DNA from: Diplonema papillatum
Lineage: Eukaryota; Euglenozoa; Diplonemea; Diplonemida; Diplonemidae
Direction of reading: 5' to 3'
Assembly: GCA_030068145.1 (NCBI GenBank)
Contig: JAPJBO010000604.1
Coordinates: 62,001-126,000, forward strand
Length of the DNA: 64,000 nucleotides
Of the stretch, positions 32,967 through 43,200 are shown in pieces; within the stretch, counting starts at the first letter, position 1, and each line of letters opens with the position of its first letter. A program made the translations under genes and the position numbers. The notes below the pieces were generated by a model. That model ran no database searches, was not told where the DNA came from, and saw only the letters and a program-made list of their open reading frames with translations.

Positions 32967-34700
32967 TCAAGTAGTCAGATCCGGAGGAGGCGAGAGATCT
33001 TCCTCCTTCGGTAACCACCCTCCAGGCGTCGCGTTCTCTTTCGCCTGGGTACCCCGGGTGTACTCGTCCGCCCTCTGTTCGTGGGTCGGCACCCACGTAG
33101 CCGTGAGCTCAAGTCCGTACTCTCGGGCCAGATCAAAAATGCGCGACAGTATTATGTTCGCCGCGTAATTCTTTGAGTGGCCCTTGTTCAGGCAATGAAC
33201 CGCCGGTAGGTTGTCTACCATCAGCTCTACGGACACTCCTCGGTGTGCTCTAACGGCTAGCTCGAGGCCTTTCAACACTGCGAAAAGCTCTTTCAAAAAA
33301 ATGTGCTTTTCTGCGAAGTGACCAAAGAAAATGCCCTGTGACACCCGTTCGGGCTCACCCTCGAGCAGCGCCGCCCATTCTTTTGAGGAGGCGTCGGACC
33401 ATAGTCGGATCGACTGCCCCCCGCGCGTGCCCACTCGCGTGACCCACCGGTTCTCCCCGATGGTCGCCGTGAGGCTTTCAACTTCGCGGGCTGTCGACGC
33501 CGGAACGTTCACCGGCACGTCCCATGCCTGCAGACCTCCCACCGACAGTCGTGAGGAGAGTCTCTGCACGAACGAAAGAGCGCACCGGGCGTACGCCAAG
33601 GGAAAACGCGTTGTGTACGCGAACCACACCAGAGCGCCGAACAGCCTGTAGAACGCCCGGGGAGAAACGGCTCCGCCCCGGAAAACGGCGAGTTCGGAAG
33701 ACCGCAGCAGCTTTTCAACCCAAGCAGTGGCCATACTGTACCGAGGTGGGCTGCTGGCCAGATCGAACCGCAGCCCCAAAAGGTCGAACTGCGTGAGGGG
33801 GATCCCGTACTGGCCTTCGTCGTCGTTGAGGACGCAGTTCACCTCACGACATCGCCGGGCGAAACGTGTGAACTTCTCTTCCGCCTCGGCCAAAGAATCG
33901 CCCACGATGATGAAATTGTCAACCCACGGGAGACCGTCAGTCTCCGGCAGGATGACGCGAGAAGCTCTCTGTGCTATCGCCGGAGCCCAGCTCCAGCCCA
34001 TGCACATCGCCCTTAAACGGGCTCTGACGAAACTCCCACGTGGGCCCGCAAGGTTCATGCCGAAATACCCGCGGACGCCCTCATCCAGTTCGAACTGGTA
34101 GAAGTAGCTCTTCGCATCCGCCAGGTAGACGACCGCCGAGCTTAGCACCCGATCGATCACGTCGGGCATGGAGGGCAGGAGCATCGGAGGCGGTCGGGGC
34201 ATGACAGCGTTCAGCTTTCGTCCATCGCATACGAACCTCTCCCCCCCGCTCTTCTTGGGAACCGTGAATGCGGGGAGCACGACTCTCGGATGCTCGTGTG
34301 CTACCTCCGCGACACCGTACTTCAGCAGGTCCGGAAGGTGGTGTAACATCCGCCTCGAGGTCCCGCGCGCTATGGCCTCTGAGTGCCAAGAGGAGGCGTC
34401 GCGGACTAGCGCGGACTCGAAAGACTCACGCGACCTGATAACGTCCAACACGCCTCCGAGTAGGCCGTGTGTATCCATGGCAAGGAGCCTGTCGAGATCC
34501 ATGAAGGAGGACGTGATGGGCGCTAAATACCCCTCCGAGCTGCGCTGCGCCGGAGGAGCGGCAAGCTCGTTGACGATGAGGTCGCCCCCGTAGGCGACGG
34601 TGACGAAAGGCGTAAAATCCGACGGCGGGGCATCGCCGATGCCCCCATGGTGCCGGATCGCTTCCAAAAACGCCGGGGGGGGTACATCCTGCGACAAAGC
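32967..34700 (-). CDS. YR retroelement: reverse transcriptase and RNase H
   Basis: RT signatures lie at about 34240-33700 (VCDGRKLNAVMPR, LADAKSYFYQFELDEG, CMGWSWAPAIAQRA, WVDNFIIVGDS). The RNase H follows at about 33430-33030 (LWSDASSKEWAA, ELFAVLKGLELA, MVDNLPAVHCL, WVPTHEQRADEYTRG). The wider open frame extends to 35957, but its first part overlaps the recombinase and shows no homology. The region lies 3' of the recombinase, just before the terminal repeat cluster. Confidence 0.85.
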   Translation of the reverse strand, partial: ALSQDVPPPAFLEAIRHHGGIGDAPPSDFTPFVTVAYGGDLIVNELAAPPAQRSSEGYLAPITSSFMDLDRLLAMDTHGLLGGVLDVIRSRESFESALVRDASSWHSEAIARGTSRRMLHHLPDLLKYGVAEVAHEHPRVVLPAFTVPKKSGGERFVCDGRKLNAVMPRPPPMLLPSMPDVIDRVLSSAVVYLADAKSYFYQFELDEGVRGYFGMNLAGPRGSFVRARLRAMCMGWSWAPAIAQRASRVILPETDGLPWVDNFIIVGDSLAEAEEKFTRFARRCREVNCVLNDDEGQYGIPLTQFDLLGLRFDLASSPPRYSMATAWVEKLLRSSELAVFRGGAVSPRAFYRLFGALVWFAYTTRFPLAYARCALSFVQRLSSRLSVGGLQAWDVPVNVPASTAREVESLTATIGENRWVTRVGTRGGQSIRLWSDASSKEWAALLEGEPERVSQGIFFGHFAEKHIFLKELFAVLKGLELAVRAHRGVSVELMVDNLPAVHCLNKGHSKNYAANIILSRIFDLAREYGLELTATWVPTHEQRADEYTRGTQAKENATPGGWLPKEEDLSPPPDLTT

Positions 34701-34786
34701 ATCGGGTCCAGGATAGCACTTGGACAGGGGGTTACGAGGAGCTCTCTTCGGCGGCCTGTATGGGAAAACCGGTTCCAAAGGGAGGC

Positions 34787-36199
34787 TCACAGGAGGGTTG
34801 CCGACGCGCCTGCCGTCTCCCGGACGAGGGGTACCTCCGCCTCCGGGAGGTAGCGCACAAGGGCATCCTGGGTCGAGTGGCGGGACACTCTCCGGAGCGT
34901 GTCGAGGTCGACGCCCATCCTCAGGAGGCGAAACAGCGCCCCCCGGCGCAGGGAATGCCCCGTCAGAGCCTGGTTGGCCCTCTTCAGCGCCGCCACGACG
35001 CGGCGGAACGTGACGCCCGCGAAAATACGTTGACCCGGGCGCGTGGAGCGGAGGAGGGATCGGAGAGTCTGATCCTGCGGGGGTGGAAGGACCACGCCGG
35101 TCACCTGTCCCAAACGGAAAGGGTCCGATTTCGAGCCGACCCAGTTCACCGACCAGAAATCGGAGCTCTCGGTCACGTTTCGGGCCTCTCTGGTAAGGAC
35201 ATCGTCCACCCGGGCTGCCCCCTGCCACGCGAGGGTGATGGCCAGACGCATCACGGGATCTGATTCGAGGCGCACGGCGCGCTCCACATCCTCCTTTGTG
35301 GCCGGAACTGCCTGCTTGGTCGGCCGCAAAGCACCCGCCCTCTTCAGGGACCTGACGAAGTCTCGAACCAGCTGACTCTCGATCGGTCGACCGAGACGCT
35401 TCTCCGCGGATTGTACGTTGACCACGTACTGTATCGCGGTGGACGGAGAGATGGGGTTCAGTTCGCGCGACAGGAGACGCGTCACAAACAGAACGACCGC
35501 CGTCGGAACGTCCAACGGCGTACCGAATCGCGTCTCCCAGTGATGGCGGAACTCTAGGAAGCGCCGGTACACCGAGTGAACGCCGCGTCGCGTCGACAAC
35601 GCCAGCGCGTCGCCGATGTACGAGTTGGCCTTGCCAACAAGTCTCTCCCGCTCGCCGTTCGACAGCGGAGGCTCCAACAAAAGCGCCCGACCACCGGATG
35701 TCGCGCGCGGAGGTGGGGGGAAGCGGTCCAGGACGCTCACCGAGACCCCTTCCTCCTGTTGCCGGTGCGCGCCCCGTCCGCCTGCGGAAGGGGGGCTGCG
35801 CTGTGGGGAGGGGCAGCGCGCCTCGTCTGTGGTAACCCCCGAGACCGGGCGGGCTTCGTTGGCTGCTCGTCCGCCTTCCGCATCGCCTGGTACCCCCGGC
35901 GGAGAAAGGCGGGCACCACGTCCTCCTCGTGGTACGCCTTCTGGAGGTCCGCCGCAACGGACCAGCCCGCCTTGAGGCCTGTTTTGAGTACCACTAGGCG
36001 GTGCAAGGTGCTCTCGGCGAGCTGCACCATCCCCTCTGGGTCGGAGGAGTCGTCCATCAGATGCAGGATGCACGAGAGGTGGTGAAGGAGGTGCTGGCCG
36101 TCGTTCGCCAGGGTCTGCGACCCGTTGAGGACTTCCGCGAAAATATCGCGGATGTGGACGAGGAGCAGCGACTTCTCGACCTGCCCGTAGGACAGCCAC
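34787..36199 (-). CDS. YR retroelement: tyrosine recombinase
   Basis: The recombinase fold occupies roughly the C-terminal 300 codons (about 35700-34790). WQGAARVDDVL contains the first catalytic Arg, GHSLRRGA the His-x-x-Arg box, and ALVRYLPE the nucleophilic Tyr. In this group the enzyme inserts a circular cDNA without an integrase. The region overlaps the gag-like frame upstream and the RT frame downstream. Confidence 0.88.
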   Translation of the reverse strand: MAVLRAGREVAAPRPHPRYFRGSPQRVADPGERRPAPPSPPLVHPASDGRLLRPRGDGAARREHLAPPSGTQNRPQGGLVRCGGPPEGVPRGGRGARLSPPGVPGDAEGGRAANEARPVSGVTTDEARCPSPQRSPPSAGGRGAHRQQEEGVSVSVLDRFPPPPRATSGGRALLLEPPLSNGERERLVGKANSYIGDALALSTRRGVHSVYRRFLEFRHHWETRFGTPLDVPTAVVLFVTRLLSRELNPISPSTAIQYVVNVQSAEKRLGRPIESQLVRDFVRSLKRAGALRPTKQAVPATKEDVERAVRLESDPVMRLAITLAWQGAARVDDVLTREARNVTESSDFWSVNWVGSKSDPFRLGQVTGVVLPPPQDQTLRSLLRSTRPGQRIFAGVTFRRVVAALKRANQALTGHSLRRGALFRLLRMGVDLDTLRRVSRHSTQDALVRYLPEAEVPLVRETAGASATLL

Positions 36200-37311
36200 A
36201 CACGGGGGTCGAGGAGCCCGGGGCCCGGGGTGATCAGCGCTGGTTGGGATTGAACGGACCCGCGCTCCAGCGCGTCGAGCGGGTCCTGCTGAAAAACCTC
36301 CGTCTGGGAGGGTGCCGAGAAATGTTGCCCCGCGAATGGGTTCTCCTGGACCGGTTGGGCGGGAGCCGGCGGCTGGGGGGCAGAGAAGGGCGCCGGAACA
36401 TGGCCTGCCCCCGCGTGATGCGACCCGAACGGGACGCGAGAGGCATCGACGAGGGGAGGCGGGGGCGGCACTTCCATGCTGCGCTGGACAGATGGGCGCT
36501 GAGGGGCTGGGGGCGAGGAGCGTTCCACGAGCTCCAGCACCATCGCGGTGAGGCGCTCCACCTGGCCCTCCAGGCGCCGGATGTCGTCCGGGCGTTCCGC
36601 AAACGTCACCCGCCTCGCGGGCGTGTCCTGCACGTCGACCTGCAGGGCCCGGGCGACCTCTTCGTCTCCGTCCGGTGTTCCCGGGAGCGGAATCCCCGAG
36701 GGGGTGCGCGGAGCAGCAGCGGAAGACGAGGCGGCGGAGGGGTCGGCCGCGGCAGCAGCAGCAGAAGTGGCGGCAGTTGATGAGGCGCGGGCCGCCGCTG
36801 TGGCCGCGGCGGCGGAGATGGCGGCGTAATCCGCCGAGTCTGAGTGCGAGGCGTCGGCGGAGCGGCCAGGCAGTCGAGGGGAGGGGTCTTCGCGGTCCGG
36901 CGACACCGACCGGACCAGTTCCTCGAAGTCAGCACGGGTGGCCGTGGGCGCGGACGCGCATGCCAACCAAGCCAACACCCACTGCGCCGTCCCGCTCGGC
37001 GGCTGCTCGCCCCCCAGGGCCCCTAGCAGGGACCTCAGGTACGCGTCCGCGGAAGCGCCGGCCTCCCCCGCCAACCGGATAATCGGCCGCAGTCGACCGT
37101 TGTCCGGACGAAAATGGAAAGCGGACGGAACTTGGAGCCCCGTAGCCTGCTTCACCCACTCCACCGCGGCCTCCCTACTCCACTTCATCCCTTTTTGTTC
37201 TTCGCTTACACCACCGTGTGTTGTTTTCTCACTCAGGATTTTTTGACCTGTTGTGTTTGTGTGATTTGTCGTGTAGGGGTAGACCCGCATGACCTCACGT
37301 CCGTTCAACAC
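35737..37311 (-). CDS. YR retroelement: gag-like region
   Basis: An open region of about 500 codons, the likely start being the Met of MKWSREAAVEWVKQ just inside the 5' repeat. It has an N-terminal folded part, an Ala/Ser-rich stretch, a short coiled segment (RRLEGQVERLTAMVLELVE), a Pro-rich stretch, and a C-terminal helical domain (around LLLVHIRDIFAEVLNG). The position as first region of the element and the composition fit a structural gag-like protein. There is no sequence-level match I can name. Confidence 0.6.
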   Translation of the reverse strand: MLNGREVMRVYPYTTNHTNTTGQKILSEKTTHGGVSEEQKGMKWSREAAVEWVKQATGLQVPSAFHFRPDNGRLRPIIRLAGEAGASADAYLRSLLGALGGEQPPSGTAQWVLAWLACASAPTATRADFEELVRSVSPDREDPSPRLPGRSADASHSDSADYAAISAAAATAAARASSTAATSAAAAAADPSAASSSAAAPRTPSGIPLPGTPDGDEEVARALQVDVQDTPARRVTFAERPDDIRRLEGQVERLTAMVLELVERSSPPAPQRPSVQRSMEVPPPPPLVDASRVPFGSHHAGAGHVPAPFSAPQPPAPAQPVQENPFAGQHFSAPSQTEVFQQDPLDALERGSVQSQPALITPGPGLLDPRVWLSYGQVEKSLLLVHIRDIFAEVLNGSQTLANDGQHLLHHLSCILHLMDDSSDPEGMVQLAESTLHRLVVLKTGLKAGWSVAADLQKAYHEEDVVPAFLRRGYQAMRKADEQPTKPARSRGLPQTRRAAPPHSAAPLPQADGARTGNRRKGSR

Positions 37312-37429
37312 GTGGTTCGGTAGTTACAGCACTTGGGATCCCTTCTGTTCTTTGTCGGGCAGCATCGTCGAGCATTTCCTTTCGAGCTGGCGCTTATGTA
37401 AAAAAAAAAAAAAGCCTGGGCCATTTTCC

Positions 37430-37780
37430 AATGGGCACAAACAGTGGACTCTGGTTTTGGCAAAAGTTGTGGTGATATTTTCCCGCGGGTCCACGTGGCA
37501 GGTCTTTTTCAACGACGTTTTGCTCGCCCTCAGCTCCGATGAAGAGAACGGTTCGAAATAGACTCGGGGACCCATACGTGAGTGTGTGGTTCGTGACTCC
37601 TTGTAAGATGCAGAGCACCGGGCGGCAGGTTTACCATGGAAGGACAGGAATCGATCCCCAGGTGATGACAATTTCCCGCTGGTCCACGTAGCAAATCTTT
37701 TCCGCCGACCTTTTGCTCGCTTTTAGCTCGGATGAAGAGAACGGTGCCAAATAGACCCGGAAACGAAAGTGGATTATTGT
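37430..37780. repeat. Dispersed ~190-bp repeat, two tandem units
   Basis: Units around ggtccacgtggca (37489) and ggtccacgtagca (37681) share ttttgctcgc...agctc.gatgaagagaacgg...aaatagac and are 192 bp apart. A diverged pair of the same units lies at 63045-63310. No coding sequence; the family is unknown. Confidence 0.7.
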
Positions 37781-38361
37781 GGCCTTTCATTGCCGCAGGG
37801 TACCTGGATTGCCATGGCGCACACGTCCAAACCGGTCCAAACAAGGCTGGAAAAAGCTTGTTTTGCAGTGGCTCTGGAAGGACAGGGGTGTGTGGGAAGG
37901 CTCCAGAATAGGTTGACACCCTCTGAGAACAGGGTTTCTGGAAGACTTCGTCATCGATCTACTCATCGGACAAAAAGCTTGTCGGAATGCACGCCGGGAT
38001 CGCCGAGAAAATGGACGAACGATGGTCCCAAAGCGAAAAAGTTGTCAATTCCTGGTAGACACACTAAGGGCCAATCGCGCCAAACGCGCCAGAAAACAGG
38101 GTTTTCTGGCGGCCTGGCGCCTGCAGGAGCCAGACTGTGCTGTGGTTTTGTTGTGTACAGCAGTGGCTTTCCTCCCTCCGAGCGGCCTCAAAACGATCTG
38201 GTCAACGATTCGCTACAGGATATGCGTAAAGACAGTCGGGTGGGTGTCGGCGGGTTTGTTTGTTTGTGCGCACTTCCTTCAAACCTGTTTTGTTCATCTA
38301 ACGGGAGTGAGGATAGTACGCTGCCATCGATCTGTTTTTTGTTCTTAGCAAATTGCATTTG
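37781..38361. other. No supported gene; strong hairpin and duplicated exon end
   Basis: Contains a perfect 11-bp stem with a 3-base loop (cgccagaaaac agg gttttctggcg) at 38087-38111. A 25-bp string (gcgtaaagacagtcgggtgggtgtc) at about 38224 recurs at 38413 inside the adjacent ORF. Confidence 0.6.
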
Positions 38362-38745
38362 TTAGACACAAACAAAATTGCATACTTCGTGAAACTGGAT
38401 GGGCAGGACTTGCGTAAAGACAGTCGGGTGGGTGTCGGCGACATTGGCGACGCCGAGAACAAACTCGAGTTCCTCGCCCCCCCGGGTGTGGAATTTGACG
38501 GTGACACCCCAGTCCCTGTCATCGGCTTTGACAGGGAATGCGATGCACGTTGTGATGCAGACCGAGCAGCCTTTCCCGGGCACCGCGATGTTCTGGACGC
38601 CGATCGCCTGCAGGTCATCATCCGACAACTCCTTCAGCACCGGCTTCCCCGCGCCTTTCGCCGAACCCAGGGGAAGGTGCACCACACCGCCATTGAACGT
38701 CAAGCACAAAAACGGAGCCCCGCCGGCGGACGATTCGGAAGCCAT
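38362..38745 (-). CDS. Small unknown protein, possibly first exon of a gene
   Basis: 127 codons from an ATG at 38745 (MASESSAGGAPFLCLTFNG). The composition is protein-like and beta-rich (VHLPLGS, NIAVPGKGCSVCITTCIAFPV, WGVTVKFHTRGG). After VADTHPTVFTQ the sequence becomes less convincing, and the coding of ADTHPTVFT is repeated 189 bp downstream on the same strand. The true end may therefore be spliced or duplicated. No family recognised. Confidence 0.5.
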   Translation of the reverse strand: MASESSAGGAPFLCLTFNGGVVHLPLGSAKGAGKPVLKELSDDDLQAIGVQNIAVPGKGCSVCITTCIAFPVKADDRDWGVTVKFHTRGGEELEFVLGVANVADTHPTVFTQVLPIQFHEVCNFVCV

Positions 38746-40278
38746 GTCGTAGGCTGCCCCCAACTACTTCCTTCCCCTCACCCTCACCCCCTCCCCCGTG
38801 ACAGACCACGGTCACAAAATGACGGCTTGCGACAGCAATAGGGCAAGTGGCTGGTCAAGCTAGCGAAACACGAGGGAGCCGGGTAGAGGAGGGGCTTGGA
38901 TGGGAGGAGTCAAACTGTGAAACCCCTCCTAAACCCCGATGCCCCCTGCCACGATGTTTTTTTTTTGTTTTCCCTGTTCTTTGGTTGGTTCAGGCACATA
39001 CTAGCGTACATGTGGTCGAATTAACCGAGCTGGTTACGTCAAACCATTCCTACTCTTCTACAGTTTAACGCGAGCGAAACGAAGGCAGACTGCAAGCAGT
39101 CTCGCACAACGAAGCTTGGACGCCGCGAATAGGCCTAGACGGTCTCAAACTTAAGCTTCTGCGAAGCAACAACGATTGCGAATTGAAACCATCTCCCTAC
39201 GTACGTGTCGTGTATATGCAGAGGAAACGGGAGAATGCTGATGCTGACTGCCCACTTATGAGTGGCGGTTCGAAAGTCGGAAACGAAGAAAGTGATCACC
39301 CGCTCGCCGTTTGTGGTGGCGTGCGTGCATGTCGCGACACCGCCAGAGAAATAGGGAGGAGGGAGTGCCAGAACCGAGATCAATCATCCTTCGTCGACGG
39401 AGAACTTCCGCCTTGTCGCAGGGATCGGCGGCAAAAAATGATGCGGGGAGTTCCTGCTGACCTTCGATTTGTCCGACGGTAACGGCCGAAAGACTCGGAG
39501 GATTGTTCGACAGGTGACTCGAGGAGAGAAGCAATGACCGCCACAAAGATGTATTTTTCTCTATCGAACGCTTGCACCCGGCACTTCCTCCAACTCCTTC
39601 GAATTAGCAACTGGTGGCCTCCTCGAGAGATTTCCTGCTGCTAAATAAGCAGGTGCTTAACCAAAAAAGAAAGGGGAAAAAATCAGTATCTTTCACCTGA
39701 CCAAGCGCCTCCGAGGGTGGCGAGAAGCTCCCTGTCCGACTGTGCTGGAACACCATCGATAAAATGTGGGATCGAGCTTCTCTGCCGCCTTACCCTTCTT
39801 GACTCAAGACACCGTTCCCTATGGTTTAAGATCAAGGTCTTCCCGCGACCAATGAAAGTGTCTCGTCCTGCTGCGAAGTTGCCCGTAGCTACTGAGAAGA
39901 GTATGGGCAACAGGAGATCAAGTGTGGAACCGCAGGGTTGACGTTTCTCGCCGAATCCCACTCGGTGCACCTGTCCTTCGTGTTGTCCTTGGCCGTCTCC
40001 TTCGGAGAGTTGCCCTGATTGCCAGAGAAGAGGCAGAACAGGAGATTGGTGGAAAGTTGGTTGGCAGAGGTGATGCTAGAGTTGGTAGTTGGTACTAGAG
40101 CTCGCGAGAGGTGGATCTTCGTTCGTTGTGCCATCAGAATTCCGCAATCGGATAACTGGCTAGCCTGACGTGTTTCGTCTGTCAGGTACGTACCTGGATC
40201 GACTTGAACATTGCCGCGCTTTTGCCCCGGCACTTGAAATGCAAAGGAACCAGTCCAGCTGACAGCCTGCGTCTGCGC
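38746..40278. other. No supported gene
   Basis: About 1.5 kb with several 90-115-codon frames on the minus strand (for example 39683-39970) that could be exon remnants but lack domains. Downstream flank of the XRN gene. Confidence 0.4.
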
Positions 40279-43200
40279 TTAACTCGCAGCAGCCACCTTC
40301 CGCTTGCGTCGCTTTACTGATGGTTCGGTACTGGCACTAGGTTCCGCTTGCGGTACCGAGCCGGCTTCTTTGTGAGGGGCCATCTCCACGGACAGAGGAG
40401 ATGAGCCAGCCGGCAGCCGCTGGCCCGCGATTGCTTTGTGGACGGCAGACCCGGCTTCTGCAGAGCCGAAGCGGACAACGACGGTTCCCGTCTGCTTGCC
40501 GCCGGGCGTCTTCCACTTCACCTTCAAGGGCGCGTGCCCCGTTCGCGATTTGATGTACTCGGACAGGGCATCCCTCGATATCGAAGGTCCGCCCGTCACA
40601 TACAACTTGCTCGCGTCCCACACCTTCCCCGCCGCGTCGTCGGAAGGCGCTGCGGCGCCGGCGGTTGCGGCGGCAGCGGAGGCAGAGCCGCGCTTTTTCT
40701 TCTTCGGCTGCGTCTCTTCGTCGTCCCTCCCCCGCTTGCCGGAGGCGGCTGCGGCGTCCTCCTCCTGCTCCTTCTGCTGCGGGCGGTGGCTTTCATCTGC
40801 CGCGGACGGTTCGGCGGCCGCCGGCGGCTGCGCAGCGGAAGGTGGCTTCGCGTCTCCAGGCGCTGGCGCCGCCGCTGCTGCTGTTGTTGTTGGTGCTGCT
40901 GCTGCTGTTGTTGTTGGTGCTGCTGCTGCGGTGTGCGCAAAACGGCACGCGTCGCCGAACCTGCAAGTGCCGGTTCGCTCGTAGAATCTGCACGTTTTCG
41001 GGAATTGCTCGCTGAGCTGATCGGCGACCGTGTTGCTGCCACTGTTGTTGTTGCTGCTGTTGTTGGCGGCGCCGCCGCCGCCGCCGGTGCCAGTTGTGTG
41101 AGCGTAGTGGCAGGCGTCGCCGAACTTGCAGGTGCCGAACTGCGTGAAGTGCCAGCAGGGCGGCTTGTCCCGGGACCAGTGCTGCTGGAGGGAGTCGAGC
41201 GCCTTGCCCGGGATGAGGACCAGCGGCAGCCCGGCGCGGACGGTTTTCGAGTCGAAGGTGAACGACGGCTTCCGGCACGCACTCGACGGGGCCAGCAGCT
41301 TCGAGTGGTCAGGCTGCACCGTCCCCGGCAGCAGGTCGCTCGTGTTCCTGAACCCGACGCCGTGCTCGGGATCGTCCCCCGGCCACCTCCCGAACACAGC
41401 CGTCACGCGAACCTCCTTCAACGAAGGAAACAAACTTTCGTACTCACCCGGAAACGGGCTTTCCAGCGCAAGCCCCGACCGCCGAGCGTGCGGTTGCAAC
41501 AGCGCGTTGTCGGCCGGCAGCAGCGTCACCGCAAGGCGCGAAGCCGGCGCAGCCCCCTCCCCCTCCTCCTCCTCCTCCCCGTCCGCCGGCGACGAGTCGC
41601 GGCGCTTTCTTTTCTTGCCGGGTTCGGCGTCGCCGCCGTTCGGCTGCTCGGCGCCGGCGGCGGAGATGGCGACGGCGACGGGCGTCGCCTGCGCCGAGAC
41701 GCGGTCGGCGGCCTGCTTGAGGGGGCTCTCGGGTCCGAAGAAGAGGAGCGGCGGCAGCCGCGCGGTGCGCGAGGCGACCGACGGGTCGGCCTGCGCCGCT
41801 TTCTTCTCGAGCTTCTTCAAGATGGGCAGGTACACGGCGTCGTCGAGGAATGGGAGCAGCACCGTGCAGTGCCACGGCGGCGGGCACGACCGCAAGTCGA
41901 CCCGGAACGACGAAGGGTAGTACGGCGCCAGCGGCGACTTCTTGCTCGTCAGCCACTTCACGATCGTCGGCGGCAGGACCGTGCGCGCGGACGATATCGG
42001 GAGGACAGCGGCGAGCTGCTGGTACGGTGTGTACGGCTTGCTCGCCGCAAACGCCGGCGACACAGCGTCCGGCTCGACGACGATCGAAGTCAGGACGGGG
42101 GAGTAGTGGTACGGGTAGAACCACGCCCACGACGGGCAGGCCTGGAAGTAGTACCTGACGACCCAGCACAGCCCCAGCAGGTACTCCCGCGACACGTCCT
42201 TCTCGAGCTCGTCGACCGACGCGAACAGGCGCGGCCCGGGCGGCAGGCTGGCCTGCTCGTCCGCGGCTTTGGGCGGCGTCCGCTTGCCGGCGGACTTCTT
42301 CTTCTTCTTCTTCCGTTGATTCTGGGGGTCGGGCACCGCGAGGAACTCCGAGAAGTTGGTGGCGTAGTACCTCGCCTCCCAGTCGGCGGTGCCGACGGAG
42401 ACGGGGTCGTTTGCCTTCTGCTCCTCGATGTCGCGGTCGAGCTCTGTGTCCATTTTGTACTTGACGACGGCTTGGAACGCCGCGACGCGATCCGCCGGGT
42501 TGGTCATGACAATGATTTCGCTGAGCGACGGCGGCGGCGGGGGCGGCTTCTGCGTCATGGTCTCGACGAGGGCGTTCAGCGCCGCCTTGTCGGTGACCGT
42601 CCGGAAGTTGCGCTTCAGGATCGCTAGGTACGTCGACAGGCGCTGCAGGTTGACGTCCCCGTTGTCGGTCAAGTACCCGCCGAACGACTTGAAGCCGTCG
42701 ACGTACGCGAGCAGCGAGACGCCGATGGCGTTGTGCTGAATCTTCATGCCCGGGATGTGCGGCAGGAAGTCGTTCCCGACCAAGCAGAAGACCAGCGTCA
42801 GGTCGTCGAGCAGCCGCTGCACGTCCCTTTGCTCCGGGGGGAGGCTCTCGTCGTTCACGATCGGAGCGAACACTTTTTCAAAGTACCCGGCCACGACGGA
42901 AACGACCAGGTAGTTGTACTTTGCATAATCCTTGACCGGCCGACCCCCCGCCTTGGGAGGTCGGTTCGTACGCAGGATGTGGATGTGCGGCGTGTGGACA
43001 GACAGGGCCAGCATGATCAAGTCTGCGTCCTCGCCGACGATGCAGTGCGTCATTTGCGGGTCGTAGTTCTTCGAGAGACGCTGCCGCTTGATGTATTGGA
43101 TGATCTTGTGCTCCCCTTCACCTGGCTCGTTAGAGCCTGACAACACGACAGTCAGCTTCTTCCACGTGTTGTTCGTCTCCATACGAAGAGCGATGTAGTA

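Larger units (their letters stand above)
32536..37400 (-). mobile_element. Tyrosine-recombinase retroelement with split direct repeats (DIRS/Ngaro/VIPER group)
   Basis: About 4.9 kb, read on the minus strand. The 5' end (about 37195-37400) carries a ~205-bp repeat that recurs at about 32625-32826. That second copy is flanked on both sides by a ~90-100-bp repeat (32536-32625 and 32829-32935). The order 5'-A-body-B-A-B-3' is the split-direct-repeat layout of Ngaro- and VIPER-type elements. The body holds gag-like, tyrosine recombinase, then RT/RNase H regions, the order reported for VIPER/TATE rather than DIRS or Ngaro. The repeat pairs are nearly identical, so the insertion is young, and the element looks whole. 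Confidence 0.88.

Noticed and set aside
34700-35957. N-terminal 400 codons of the long RT frame as a separate protein
   Set aside because: They overlap the recombinase in another frame and show no homology, so they are most likely a shadow.
40438-42627. 729-codon plus-strand ORF opposite the XRN gene
   Set aside because: It is antisense to a clear XRN coding sequence; the low-complexity Arg/Val composition is the mirror of a GC-rich gene.
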